From assembly GCF_008364795.1 (NCBI RefSeq), contig NZ_VTTM01000015.1:1-64000 (forward strand): a stretch of 64,000 bases of DNA, read 5' to 3'. Every line of letters begins with the position of its first letter. Within the stretch, counting starts at the first letter, position 1. Below are positions 15,754-23,357 of this stretch, piece after piece. Both the position numbers and the translations under genes were made by a program. The stretch is from Azospirillum oryzae (GTDB lineage Bacteria > Pseudomonadota > Alphaproteobacteria > Azospirillales > Azospirillaceae). Below the pieces are notes generated by a model. The model had not been told where the DNA came from. It saw only the letters and a program-made list of their open reading frames with translations, and did not search any database.

Positions 15754-16611
15754 TCAGGCCGGCTTGCTCCCCTCCCCCTCGGTCAGCAGCCGGCGGATGG
15801 CGTTGACCAGCGGCTTCATGTGGAAGGTCGATTCCGGAGAAACCGCGACGGTGCCGCCGGCCGCCTCCACCGCTTCCGCCACCACCGGGCCGACGGCGGC
15901 GATGCGTGTCCTGGCGAATCCCTGGCGGAAGGCGTCGCCGAGGCCGCAGGCCTCCGCCACCTCATGCAGGCGCCGCACCTGGGGCGAGGCGGTGAAGGCG
16001 ACGAAATCGATGCGCCCGTCCGCCATGTCGCGGATCGCCGTCTGAACGGCGCCGGTCTCCGAATCATTGGCGTAGCGGTAGGGAGTCACCGCCACCGGAA
16101 TACCGCCACCCGCCCGCACCGCCTCCAGCAGAGGTTCGTTCGGGTTGTCGGGGTAGAGTTGGATGCCGACGCGGCGGCCGGTGAGGTCCTCCTCCCCCAG
16201 CATGGCGATGACGCCGTCGGTGGTCGGGGCCGGGGCGGATTTGTAGGGGGCGCAGCCGATCTCGCGCAGCGCCTTCACCGGCTTCGGCCCACGCACGAAG
16301 ACGCGCGCCCGGCCGATGGCGGCGACCATGTCCGCCTCGCGCTCCATGGCGCGGGCGACGGTCATAAGCCGCCGCAGACCTTCACCGGTCAGCAGGACGA
16401 TGTCGTCGAACCCTTCGGTCAGCAGCCGCTCCAGCCACTGCCTTGCCGGCGCCGGATCGTCGAGGTCGAGGATCTTGACCAGCGGGCAGCGGATCGTCTC
16501 GGCGCCATGCTGCTCCATCATGCCCGCGAACAGGTCGAGGTCCCGGCTTTCCGGCACCAGAATCCGCTTTCCCGCCAGATCGCCGCCCCGTTCGGCCCCC
16601 TGATCGCCCAT
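15754..16611 (-). CDS. Uroporphyrinogen-III synthase family protein (HemD-like)
   Basis: A 285-residue cytoplasmic protein with the two-lobed HemD layout: the N-terminal lobe starts at GKRILVPESRDLDLFAGMMEQHGAE, the middle has GRARVFVRGPKPVKALREIG, and the C-terminal lobe has GRRVGIQLYPDN, VAVTPYRYA, DFVAFTASPQVRRLHEVAE and RIAAVGPVVAEAVEAAGG. HemD cyclises hydroxymethylbilane in tetrapyrrole synthesis. Here it is not with hemC or hemA, so it may be a second paralogue rather than the housekeeping enzyme. GGGAGCGG precedes ATG 16611. It lies directly upstream of the haem peroxidase gene on the same strand, about 150 bp away. Confidence 0.78.
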   Translation of the reverse strand: MGDQGAERGGDLAGKRILVPESRDLDLFAGMMEQHGAETIRCPLVKILDLDDPAPARQWLERLLTEGFDDIVLLTGEGLRRLMTVARAMEREADMVAAIGRARVFVRGPKPVKALREIGCAPYKSAPAPTTDGVIAMLGEEDLTGRRVGIQLYPDNPNEPLLEAVRAGGGIPVAVTPYRYANDSETGAVQTAIRDMADGRIDFVAFTASPQVRRLHEVAEACGLGDAFRQGFARTRIAAVGPVVAEAVEAAGGTVAVSPESTFHMKPLVNAIRRLLTEGEGSKPA

Positions 16612-16708
16612 ATCGCCGCTCCCATGATCGCGTTTGGTAATGCTCAGACTATCAGGCGGAACAGGGTGCGGTCACGCGGGATGGGCGTGGCTCCGCGGGC
16701 AAATTCGA

Positions 16709-16822
16709 ACACGGATTTCGCGGATTGAAGCACGGATTTCACGGATATCACTCACCCAAGCCGCGGCTTCCCGATCGGGTCCATATTCCCCCAAGCTAAA
16801 TCAGAATCCGTGAAATCCGTGC
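16709..16822. repeat. Palindromic repeat unit (CACGGATTTCACGGAT family)
   Basis: GCACGGATTTCACGGAT at 16730-16746 is repeated exactly as its reverse complement at 16806-16822, a 17-bp perfect inverted repeat with a 59-bp spacer. A related direct copy (ACACGGATTTCGCGGATT) precedes it at 16710-16726. It fills the gap between the hemD-like and methyltransferase genes and resembles dispersed intergenic repeats. Confidence 0.7.
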
Positions 16823-16866
16823 GGATTTTGCCAAACACGCCTCGACCTTCCCGAGGATCATATCCC

Positions 16867-17487
16867 CTACCCCCGTCGGCAATGCAGCAGGCTGAACAGC
16901 CCGAAGGGCGGCAGGGTGCGGATGCTTTCCACCGCCAGCCGCGAGCCGGCCATCATCGCGTCGAGCGTGAAGTCGGGCCGCCAGCCGAGCTTCTTCGAAA
17001 GCGGCGACAGCCAGCCCTCCACCGCGCGGCGGACGCCGGGGCGCGGGGCGGCGAAATGGTTGACGATGACGATGTCGCCGCCCGGTTTGCAGACGCGCTC
17101 CAGCTCCGCCATCGTGCCCTGGGGGTCGGGGACGACGGTCATCACATACATGGCGACCACCACGTCGAAGCTGCCGTCGGCGAAGGCCAGCTTGCCGGCA
17201 TCCATCTCCAGCAGCCCTTCGACATGGTCGAGCTTCTCGCGCTCCACCCGCTCCTGCGCCACCTTCAGCATGTCAGTGGACAGGTCGATGCCGACGACGC
17301 GGTTGTCCTTGCGGTAGTCGGACAGCGACAGGCCGGTGCCGACGCCGACCTCCAGGATGCGCAGGCCGCCGCGGCGGTTCAGCCACTCCACCGCCGCATG
17401 CCGGCCGGAGGCCAGCAGCACGCCGAACACCCGGTCGTAGAATCCGGCATAGCGGCGATAAGCGGCGCGAATGGATTCGGCGTCCAT
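16867..17487 (-). CDS. pmtA: SAM-dependent methyltransferase, PmtA-like (phosphatidylethanolamine N-methyltransferase)
   Basis: A 206-residue class I methyltransferase. It has motif I ILEVGVGTGLSLSDY, the acidic end of strand 2 VVGIDLSTDML, motif II-like FDVVVAMYVMTVVPDP and motif III CKPGGDIVIVNHF. The length, the N-terminal YRRYAGFYDRVFG and the VGVGTGLSL wording fit the Rhodobacter-type PmtA that methylates phosphatidylethanolamine stepwise towards phosphatidylcholine. A generic quinone or lipid methyltransferase remains possible. It is transcribed away from dctB and shares its upstream region with a 20-bp palindrome. Confidence 0.78.
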   Translation of the reverse strand: MDAESIRAAYRRYAGFYDRVFGVLLASGRHAAVEWLNRRGGLRILEVGVGTGLSLSDYRKDNRVVGIDLSTDMLKVAQERVEREKLDHVEGLLEMDAGKLAFADGSFDVVVAMYVMTVVPDPQGTMAELERVCKPGGDIVIVNHFAAPRPGVRRAVEGWLSPLSKKLGWRPDFTLDAMMAGSRLAVESIRTLPPFGLFSLLHCRRG

Positions 17488-17689
17488 GATCCTGTCTCCC
17501 CCGTTTCGATCCCATTGCCTGCATGTGCCGCAAGGTCAAGCCCAAGCCGGCAGCGGCGCACCATACCCGCCTTTTGCATGCCATGAAAGTGACGCAAACA
17601 ACAGAAGCCGACCAATGTCACCGCTGGCGGAGCCGTTCATTTGTCATATCCGTTTGGTTGATTTGTGTTCGTCAGGTTTTCCAGTGTTT

Positions 17690-17709
17690 TTGATTGAACG
17701 TTCATTCAA
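17690..17709. promoter_or_regulatory. 20-bp near-perfect palindrome, candidate operator
   Basis: TTGATTGAACGTTCATTCAA pairs in 9 of 10 positions and is A/T-rich in a GC-rich setting. It lies about 80 bp before the dctB start and 200 bp before pmtA, in their divergent region. The form resembles operators of TetR-family repressors; no such regulator gene is nearby, so the binder is unknown. Confidence 0.55.
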
Positions 17710-17791
17710 GAACCTCGGCGGCTTTACCGACCCTCGCGGCCGCCGGAAAAGGCGCTGGACAGCGTCGCCCCGGCGGTCCCATAGACAGGAC

Positions 17792-19582
17792 ATGGCCGAT
17801 CCCGCCCCATTCCGTTCGCTACGCCACCGCCGGCTGGCGATCCTCGTCGCAGCGCTGGCCGCGGTGACGGCTCTGGCCTGCTGGGGTGCCTATCGGTGGG
17901 CGGAGGCGGAGGCGCGGGCGGCGCTGACACTGAACGGCGACCAGCGGCTGGGGCTCTATGCCAGCAGCATCCGCAACGCGGTCGGCCGCTACGACTACCT
18001 CCCCTTTCTGGTCGCCCGCGACCATGAGGTGCTGGACCTGCTCGATGCCCCGTCGGAGACACGGCGCGACGCCGTGAACCGCCGGCTGGAGACCGCGAAC
18101 GCGGCGGCGGGGTCGGCGGCGCTCTATGTGGTGGACCGTTCGGGCCTCGCGCTGGCGGCCAGCAACTGGGCCGATCCGGCGCAGAGCTTCGTCGGCCAGA
18201 CCTATGATTTCCGTCCCTATTTCCGTCAGGCGGTCGAATCCGGCAGCGGCCGTTACTTCGGCATCGGCGTCACCACCGGCCTGCCCGGCTATTTCCTGTC
18301 GCACGCCGTGCAGCGGGGGGAGGCTCTGATCGGCGTTGCCGTGGTCAAGATCGATCTGGAACCGCTGCAGCGCGACTGGACCGCCGGTGGCGAGCGGGTG
18401 CTGGTCACCGACGAGAACGGCATCGTCTTCCTGTCCAGCCACGCCGACTGGAAATACCACGCCTTGCGTCCGCTGGCCGACGCGGTGAAGGCCCGGCTGG
18501 CGCAGACCCGCCAATATGACCGCAGCGATCCGGCCCCGCTTGGCCTGCGCGACGGCCCGCCGGCGGAAAACGGCGCCCGGCAAGTCAGCCTGCCCGATCC
18601 GCTCGCACACGGCGCCCGCCACGCCTACCTGATGCAGGAACTTCCCCTGCCGGAATTTGGCTGGACCATCCGCTTCCTGTCGGATCTGGAGCCGGTGAAG
18701 GCGCAGGCGGCGGGTGCAGCCGTGCTGACCGCGATGGGCATCCTGCTGCTGGCCGCCGCCCTGGCGCTGGGCTGGCAGCGGCGTCAGACCCTGCGGCTCC
18801 AGCACGAGGCGCGGGTGACGCTGGAACGCCGGGTGGAGGAGCGCACCGCAGAACTGCTGACCGCCAACCGCGTCCTGCGCGAGGCGCAGGAGGAACTGGT
18901 GCAGGCCGGCAAGTTGGCGGCGCTGGGCCAGATGTCGGCGGCGCTGGCGCACGAGATCAACCAGCCGTTGGCCGCCATCCGCACCTTCGTCGCCTCCACC
19001 CGGCTGCTGGCGGAGCGGGGAGAGACGACGATGGTCCGCGACAACCTCGCCATGATCGGCGATCTGGCGGAACGGATGGCGGTGCTTTCCGGCCATCTGA
19101 AGGACTTCGCCCGAAAGGGTCCGGCGCGGGTGGAGGCAGTGCCGGTCGCCCGCGCCATGGACCGCGCGCTGGCCCTGCTGGCGCCCCGCCTGCGCGAGGA
19201 GGAGGTGCAGGTGGAGCAGAGCATTCCGCCCGACGCCCGCGTGCGCGGCGACGCGGTGCGGCTGGAACAGGTCTTCGTCAACCTGCTGCGCAACGCCGCC
19301 GATGCGATGGCCGAGTGCGACGAGCGGCGCCTGACCCTGTCCGCCGTCCGCACTGTGGAAGGCTGGGAGATCCGCATCCGCGACACCGGCACCGGCATCG
19401 CCGAGGCGCACCAGTTCCAGCTGTTCGACCCCTTCTTCACCACCAAGGAGGTCGGACAGGGGCTTGGCCTGGGACTGTCGCTGTCCTATGGCATCGTGCG
19501 GGATTTCGGCGGCACGCTGCGGGCGGAGAACAACCCCGACGGCGGCGCCTGTTTCGTCATCCAGCTGCCGGAAGCACAATGA
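17792..19582 (+). CDS. dctB: DctB-family C4-dicarboxylate sensor histidine kinase
   Basis: A 596-residue membrane kinase. TM1 (about 14-36) and TM2 (about 305-327) flank a periplasmic tandem PAS/CACHE sensor with the family wording QSFVGQTYDFRPYFRQAVESG and YFGIGVTTGLPGYFLS. A coiled linker leads to HisKA with ALAHEINQPLAAIRTF (phospho-His 387) and the ATPase with NLLRNAADA, DTGTGI and GQGLGLGLSLSYGIV. DctB senses C4-dicarboxylates and phosphorylates DctD. The open frame extends upstream to 17471, but MADPAP at 17792 begins the protein proper. dctD follows after 7 bp. No dctA or dctPQM transporter lies in the window. Confidence 0.88.
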   Translation: MADPAPFRSLRHRRLAILVAALAAVTALACWGAYRWAEAEARAALTLNGDQRLGLYASSIRNAVGRYDYLPFLVARDHEVLDLLDAPSETRRDAVNRRLETANAAAGSAALYVVDRSGLALAASNWADPAQSFVGQTYDFRPYFRQAVESGSGRYFGIGVTTGLPGYFLSHAVQRGEALIGVAVVKIDLEPLQRDWTAGGERVLVTDENGIVFLSSHADWKYHALRPLADAVKARLAQTRQYDRSDPAPLGLRDGPPAENGARQVSLPDPLAHGARHAYLMQELPLPEFGWTIRFLSDLEPVKAQAAGAAVLTAMGILLLAAALALGWQRRQTLRLQHEARVTLERRVEERTAELLTANRVLREAQEELVQAGKLAALGQMSAALAHEINQPLAAIRTFVASTRLLAERGETTMVRDNLAMIGDLAERMAVLSGHLKDFARKGPARVEAVPVARAMDRALALLAPRLREEEVQVEQSIPPDARVRGDAVRLEQVFVNLLRNAADAMAECDERRLTLSAVRTVEGWEIRIRDTGTGIAEAHQFQLFDPFFTTKEVGQGLGLGLSLSYGIVRDFGGTLRAENNPDGGACFVIQLPEAQ

Positions 19583-19589
19583 GGGCCCG

Positions 19590-20975
19590 ATGAAGACCGA
19601 TCCGCTCGCCACCCCCGTCCTGTTCATCGACGACGAGTTGGCGATGCGCGTGTCGGTGACGCAATGGCTGCAGCTGGCCGGCTTCGCCGCGCAGGGCTTC
19701 GAGACGCCGCAGCCGGCGCTCGACCTGCTGACGCCCGACTTTCCCGGCGTGCTGGTCACCGACGTGCGGATGCCGCGGATGGACGGCATGGCGGTTCTGG
19801 AACGGGCGCTGGAGCGTGACGCCGACCTTCCGGTGATCCTGGTGACCGGCCATGGCGACGTGGCGCTGGCGGTGGAGGCGATGCGGCGCGGCGCCTACGA
19901 CTTCATCGAAAAGCCCTTCGAACCCGACCATCTGGTCGCCGTCATCCGCCGCGCGGCGGAGAAGCGCCGGCTGGTGCTGGAAAATCGCGGCCTACGCCGC
20001 CGCGCGGCCGGTGGCGGTGGGATCGACTCCAAGCTGATCGGCACTTCCCCCGCCATCGCCGAACTGCGGCGCGACCTGATCGACCTCGCCGCCACCAGTG
20101 CCAGCGTGCTGATCCATGGCGAGACCGGCACGGGCAAGGAGCTGGTCGCCCGCTGCCTGCATGATTTCGGCCCCAGGGGGGCGAAAGGTGCCTTCGTCGC
20201 CGTCAATTGCGGCGCCATCCCCGACAGCATGGCGGAAAGCGAGCTGTTCGGGCATGAACCCGGCGCCTTCACCGGCGCCACCCAGCGCCGCGCCGGCAAG
20301 CTGGAACATTCCAGCGGCGGTACCCTGTTCCTCGACGAGATCGAGAGCATGCCGCTGGCCATCCAGGTCAAACTGCTGCGTGCCCTGCAGGAACGCACCA
20401 TCGAACGGCTGGGCTCCAACAAACAGGTTCCGGTCGATCTGCGGTTGGTGGCGGCGACCAAGATCGACCTGCTCGACCTCAGCGAGGAAGGGCGGTTCCG
20501 CGCCGACCTCTATTACCGCCTCAATGTGGCGGAGCTGCACATCCCGCCGCTGCGGACGCGGACGGAGGACATTCCGCTGCTGTTCGACTATTTCACCGCG
20601 GAGTTTGCCACCCGCCATGGCCGCGAGCCGCGCCCGCTGGAACCGGCCGACATCGACGCGCTGCTGGCCCATGACTGGCCCGGCAATGTGCGGGAACTGC
20701 GCAATCTGGCCGAACGCCATGTCCTGTCCGTCGGGCGCAGCGGCGTCGCCGGCCTGCTGCGCCGCCGCACCCTCGGCGGAGAGGCGGCGGCGTCACCGCG
20801 GGCGCTCGCCGATCAGGTCGACGCCTTCGAGAAACGGGTGATCGAACAGGCGCTGGACCGCTGCAAGGGCGACATCAAGTCGGTGATGGACCTGCTGGAC
20901 ATCCCGCGCCGCACCCTGAACGAGAAGATGGCCCGCCACGGGCTGGACCGCACACGCTTCCTGCCGAAGGGGTGA
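19590..20975 (+). CDS. dctD: DctD-family sigma-54-dependent response regulator
   Basis: A 461-residue activator with three domains. The receiver has acidic pocket FIDDE and phospho-Asp58 (LVTDVRMPRMDG). The AAA+ domain has Walker A GETGTGKE, the sigma-54 contact loop GAFTGA, Walker B GGTLFLDEI and the arginine-finger region FRADLYYRL. The C-terminal Fis-type HTH ends KGDIKSVMDLLDIPRRTLNEKMARHGL. It should drive sigma-54 promoters of C4-dicarboxylate transport genes when phosphorylated by DctB. GAGGG precedes ATG 19590, only 7 bp past the dctB stop, so the two are co-transcribed. Confidence 0.92.
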   Translation: MKTDPLATPVLFIDDELAMRVSVTQWLQLAGFAAQGFETPQPALDLLTPDFPGVLVTDVRMPRMDGMAVLERALERDADLPVILVTGHGDVALAVEAMRRGAYDFIEKPFEPDHLVAVIRRAAEKRRLVLENRGLRRRAAGGGGIDSKLIGTSPAIAELRRDLIDLAATSASVLIHGETGTGKELVARCLHDFGPRGAKGAFVAVNCGAIPDSMAESELFGHEPGAFTGATQRRAGKLEHSSGGTLFLDEIESMPLAIQVKLLRALQERTIERLGSNKQVPVDLRLVAATKIDLLDLSEEGRFRADLYYRLNVAELHIPPLRTRTEDIPLLFDYFTAEFATRHGREPRPLEPADIDALLAHDWPGNVRELRNLAERHVLSVGRSGVAGLLRRRTLGGEAAASPRALADQVDAFEKRVIEQALDRCKGDIKSVMDLLDIPRRTLNEKMARHGLDRTRFLPKG

Positions 20976-20990
20976 TGGCGAGGCGTCCCG

Positions 20991-22754
20991 TCACCAATGC
21001 CGCACGTGGCGGCCGGTGCGCAGGCGGGCCATTTCGACGGTTGTTTCCGCCGGTTCCGCCGGCTTGCGCAGATCCTTCACCACGGCCAGCAGGGCGCCAT
21101 CGCGTTCGACCTCCGCCACCGTCGGGCCGGCCATCAGTTCGTCGCAATCCTCCTGCGTCGGCGCGATGAAGAAGTCCGCCTTGTGCCAGTCGGTGACCCA
21201 GCGCATGTTGGCCGGCGCCAGCTTTTCAAAGGCCAGCGGCTCGGCGCAGACGGCGACGCTGTAGGTCTTGTGATGGTGGGTGCGCGCCTCCTCGGCGGCG
21301 ATCACGTCCGACAGATCCTCGACCGCTTCCGGCAGGCTGTTGACCCAGTAATCGACATCGTACTTGCGCACCGCGCCGGCGACGCCGCCGACCAGCTCGT
21401 TGAAATAGACATATTCGTCCGGATGCAGCGACTCCAGGACCGTCGCCTCGCGGCCCAGCACCAGCGCCAGCGCCACACCGGCCAGCGCCGCCGCCGACAG
21501 CCCCCGTCCGGTCCGCTGCGACACGCCGAACCGCCAGGCCCCGGCCCAGCCGAGCAGCCGGTCCAGCCCGATGCCGCCCAGCACCGCCAGCGGCGGCAGC
21601 ACGAACAGGAAATGGCGGATCGCCGTATAGCCCGGCGCATGGGTGACGGTGAACCAGGCGATCGGGAACAGCGCCGCCAGCGCCACCAGCCCGCAGCCGA
21701 CCGCGCGGACCCGACCGTCGTCACCCGCCAGCCGGTCGCGATACATCATCACCGGCAGCGCCAGCAACCCCAGCGCCGCCCCGCCCAGCATCACCAGCGG
21801 CAGCTTGACCCCCAGATACCAGACCAGATAGCTGCGCGGCACCTCGTACATCCAATATTCGGTGCCGCCCAGCATGGTGCGGATCGGGTAATGGAAATGC
21901 GAGAAGTCGGCCAGCGCCCGCAACGGGTTCAGCGGCTCCAGCACCGCCCAGGGCCAGAAGACCGCCATCAGCCCATAGGCGACCGGCAGCGCCGGCAGCA
22001 GCCGCAAGCCCCCCTGGCCGGCATCGCGCAGCCGCGCGGCGGAGACTCCGCCCACCACCACCCAGCCCGCCAGCGCCGCCGCCGCATAGCCGGCCACCAG
22101 CAGCGCCCCGACCCGGATGCCCAGCGCCAGCCCGACGACGGCGCCGAATCCCAGAACCGTCCCCCAGCGGGGCCGCGGCATCTGCCCGACCAGCCGGATC
22201 AGCATCGCCACCGCCGCCATCATCAGCACGGCGAAGGGCACGTCCTTGGTGTGGTTGAACAGCCCGCCATACCAGGGACCGCACAGTGCCAGCAGCGCCC
22301 CGGCCAGGAATCCGGCCCGCGGTCCGGCGACCCGGCGGCCGACGCCCCAGACCACCGCGATCCCCGCCACCCCGATCAGGGCGCACAACAGGTGCCGCGT
22401 CTCGTAGGGGTCGAAGGGCAGCAGCGGCGCCAGCGCCACCGCCGCCATGTCGAACAGCCCGCCATAGAGACAGAGGTTCTTGTAGGTGAAGGCCGAATCG
22501 TCGGTGAAGCCGCTGCGGTACCAGTCGATCAGCTTGGCGCCGTAGACATGCTGCACCTCCTCGTCGTTGGAGATGCCGTATTGCCGGAAGGTGACGGCGA
22601 CCAGCACGATCAGGGCCAGCAATCCCAGCGCCGCGGCAATATCCCACGGCTCGCCGGTCAGCCGGCGCAAAACGCTGCTCTTCCCCTTCACGCCCGGCTC
22701 CCCGCTTCCCGTCCGCAAGCCACCCCTGGCCGATCTGCAGAAAGCATCGGTCAT
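20991..22754 (-). CDS. GT39-like multi-pass membrane glycosyltransferase
   Basis: A 587-residue protein with about ten membrane helices. The first extracytoplasmic loop contains YGISNDEEVQHVYGAKLIDWY, where the acidic DEE takes the place of the usual DE motif of PMT/ArnT-type enzymes, and LFNHTKDVPFAVLMMA follows in a later loop. A soluble C-terminal domain (about the last 170 residues) is unlike that of the GT39 protein at 3115-4821. The substrate is unknown. It lies alone, tail to tail with dctD (15-bp gap) and divergent from the MerR gene. An alternative start is the VKGKSSV region, since the first 25 residues are not hydrophobic. Confidence 0.75.
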   Translation of the reverse strand: MTDAFCRSARGGLRTGSGEPGVKGKSSVLRRLTGEPWDIAAALGLLALIVLVAVTFRQYGISNDEEVQHVYGAKLIDWYRSGFTDDSAFTYKNLCLYGGLFDMAAVALAPLLPFDPYETRHLLCALIGVAGIAVVWGVGRRVAGPRAGFLAGALLALCGPWYGGLFNHTKDVPFAVLMMAAVAMLIRLVGQMPRPRWGTVLGFGAVVGLALGIRVGALLVAGYAAAALAGWVVVGGVSAARLRDAGQGGLRLLPALPVAYGLMAVFWPWAVLEPLNPLRALADFSHFHYPIRTMLGGTEYWMYEVPRSYLVWYLGVKLPLVMLGGAALGLLALPVMMYRDRLAGDDGRVRAVGCGLVALAALFPIAWFTVTHAPGYTAIRHFLFVLPPLAVLGGIGLDRLLGWAGAWRFGVSQRTGRGLSAAALAGVALALVLGREATVLESLHPDEYVYFNELVGGVAGAVRKYDVDYWVNSLPEAVEDLSDVIAAEEARTHHHKTYSVAVCAEPLAFEKLAPANMRWVTDWHKADFFIAPTQEDCDELMAGPTVAEVERDGALLAVVKDLRKPAEPAETTVEMARLRTGRHVRHW

Positions 22755-22762
22755 CCCAACTT

Positions 22763-22833
22763 GTCATGTGAAATCTCTGACATGACCGTGGATGCGCAGA
22801 CGCTCCTCAAGACGCGACATAAAGTACGCTTTA
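22763..22833. promoter_or_regulatory. Two inverted repeats in the GT39/MerR divergent region
   Basis: GTCATGT (22763-22769) pairs perfectly with ACATGAC (22780-22786) across 10 nt. A second palindrome, TAAAG-TACG-CTTTA, lies at 22820-22833, and TTGACGTTGAC begins at 22839. MerR regulators usually bind palindromes in their own promoter, so one of these could be the site of the adjacent MerR protein; which one is not decided by sequence. Confidence 0.4.
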
Positions 22834-22895
22834 GCTGATTGACGTTGACTTCCCCCCTGTGCCCATGGCGAAATCATTGGCGCAGGGGATTGTCC

Positions 22896-23357
22896 ATGAC
22901 CGAACGGGATCGGGTGTATGGCGTGACGGAGCTGGCGGCGGAGTTCGACCTCACGCCGCAGGCGTTGCGCTTTTACGAGGAAAAGGGGCTGCTGGCGCCG
23001 CAACGGGCCGGGGGGCGGCGGGTGTTCACCTACCGCGACCGTGCCCGGCTGATGCTGATTCTCAAATTCCGACGGGTCGGCTTCTCGCTGGAACAGATCG
23101 CCGAATACCTTGCCCATTACCGCTCCGGCCGGCCCAGCGCCGGGCAATACCGCGACGGCCTGCGCAAGATCCGCGCCCGCCTGACCGAGCTTGAGCGCAT
23201 GCAGGCGGAAATCGCCGAGGTGATCCTTGAGCTGAAGACGATGGAGGCCGATGCCGAACGGCGGCTGGCCGCCTGCCTGCCCGACGACGACCCAATGCAG
23301 ACCGTGCCCACACAGAAGAGAAATGAACCGGGAGTGAAACGATGCTGCGCGGAATGA
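22896..23357 (+). CDS. MerR-family transcriptional regulator
   Basis: A 153-residue regulator. The N-terminal winged HTH reads YGVTELAAEFDLTPQALRFYEEKGLLAPQRAGGRRVFTYRDRARL, the standard MerR form, followed by GFSLEQIAEYLAHY and a long dimerisation helix (LRKIRARLTELERMQAEIAEVILELKTMEADAERRL). It lacks the cysteine pattern of metal sensors; two cysteines near the C-terminus (KRCCAE) come from the overlap with the next gene. It has AGGGGA before ATG 22896. It overlaps the acyl-CoA ligase gene by 16 bp, so it probably controls acyl-CoA or amino-acid catabolism like LiuR-type regulators. Confidence 0.88.
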   Translation: MTERDRVYGVTELAAEFDLTPQALRFYEEKGLLAPQRAGGRRVFTYRDRARLMLILKFRRVGFSLEQIAEYLAHYRSGRPSAGQYRDGLRKIRARLTELERMQAEIAEVILELKTMEADAERRLAACLPDDDPMQTVPTQKRNEPGVKRCCAE

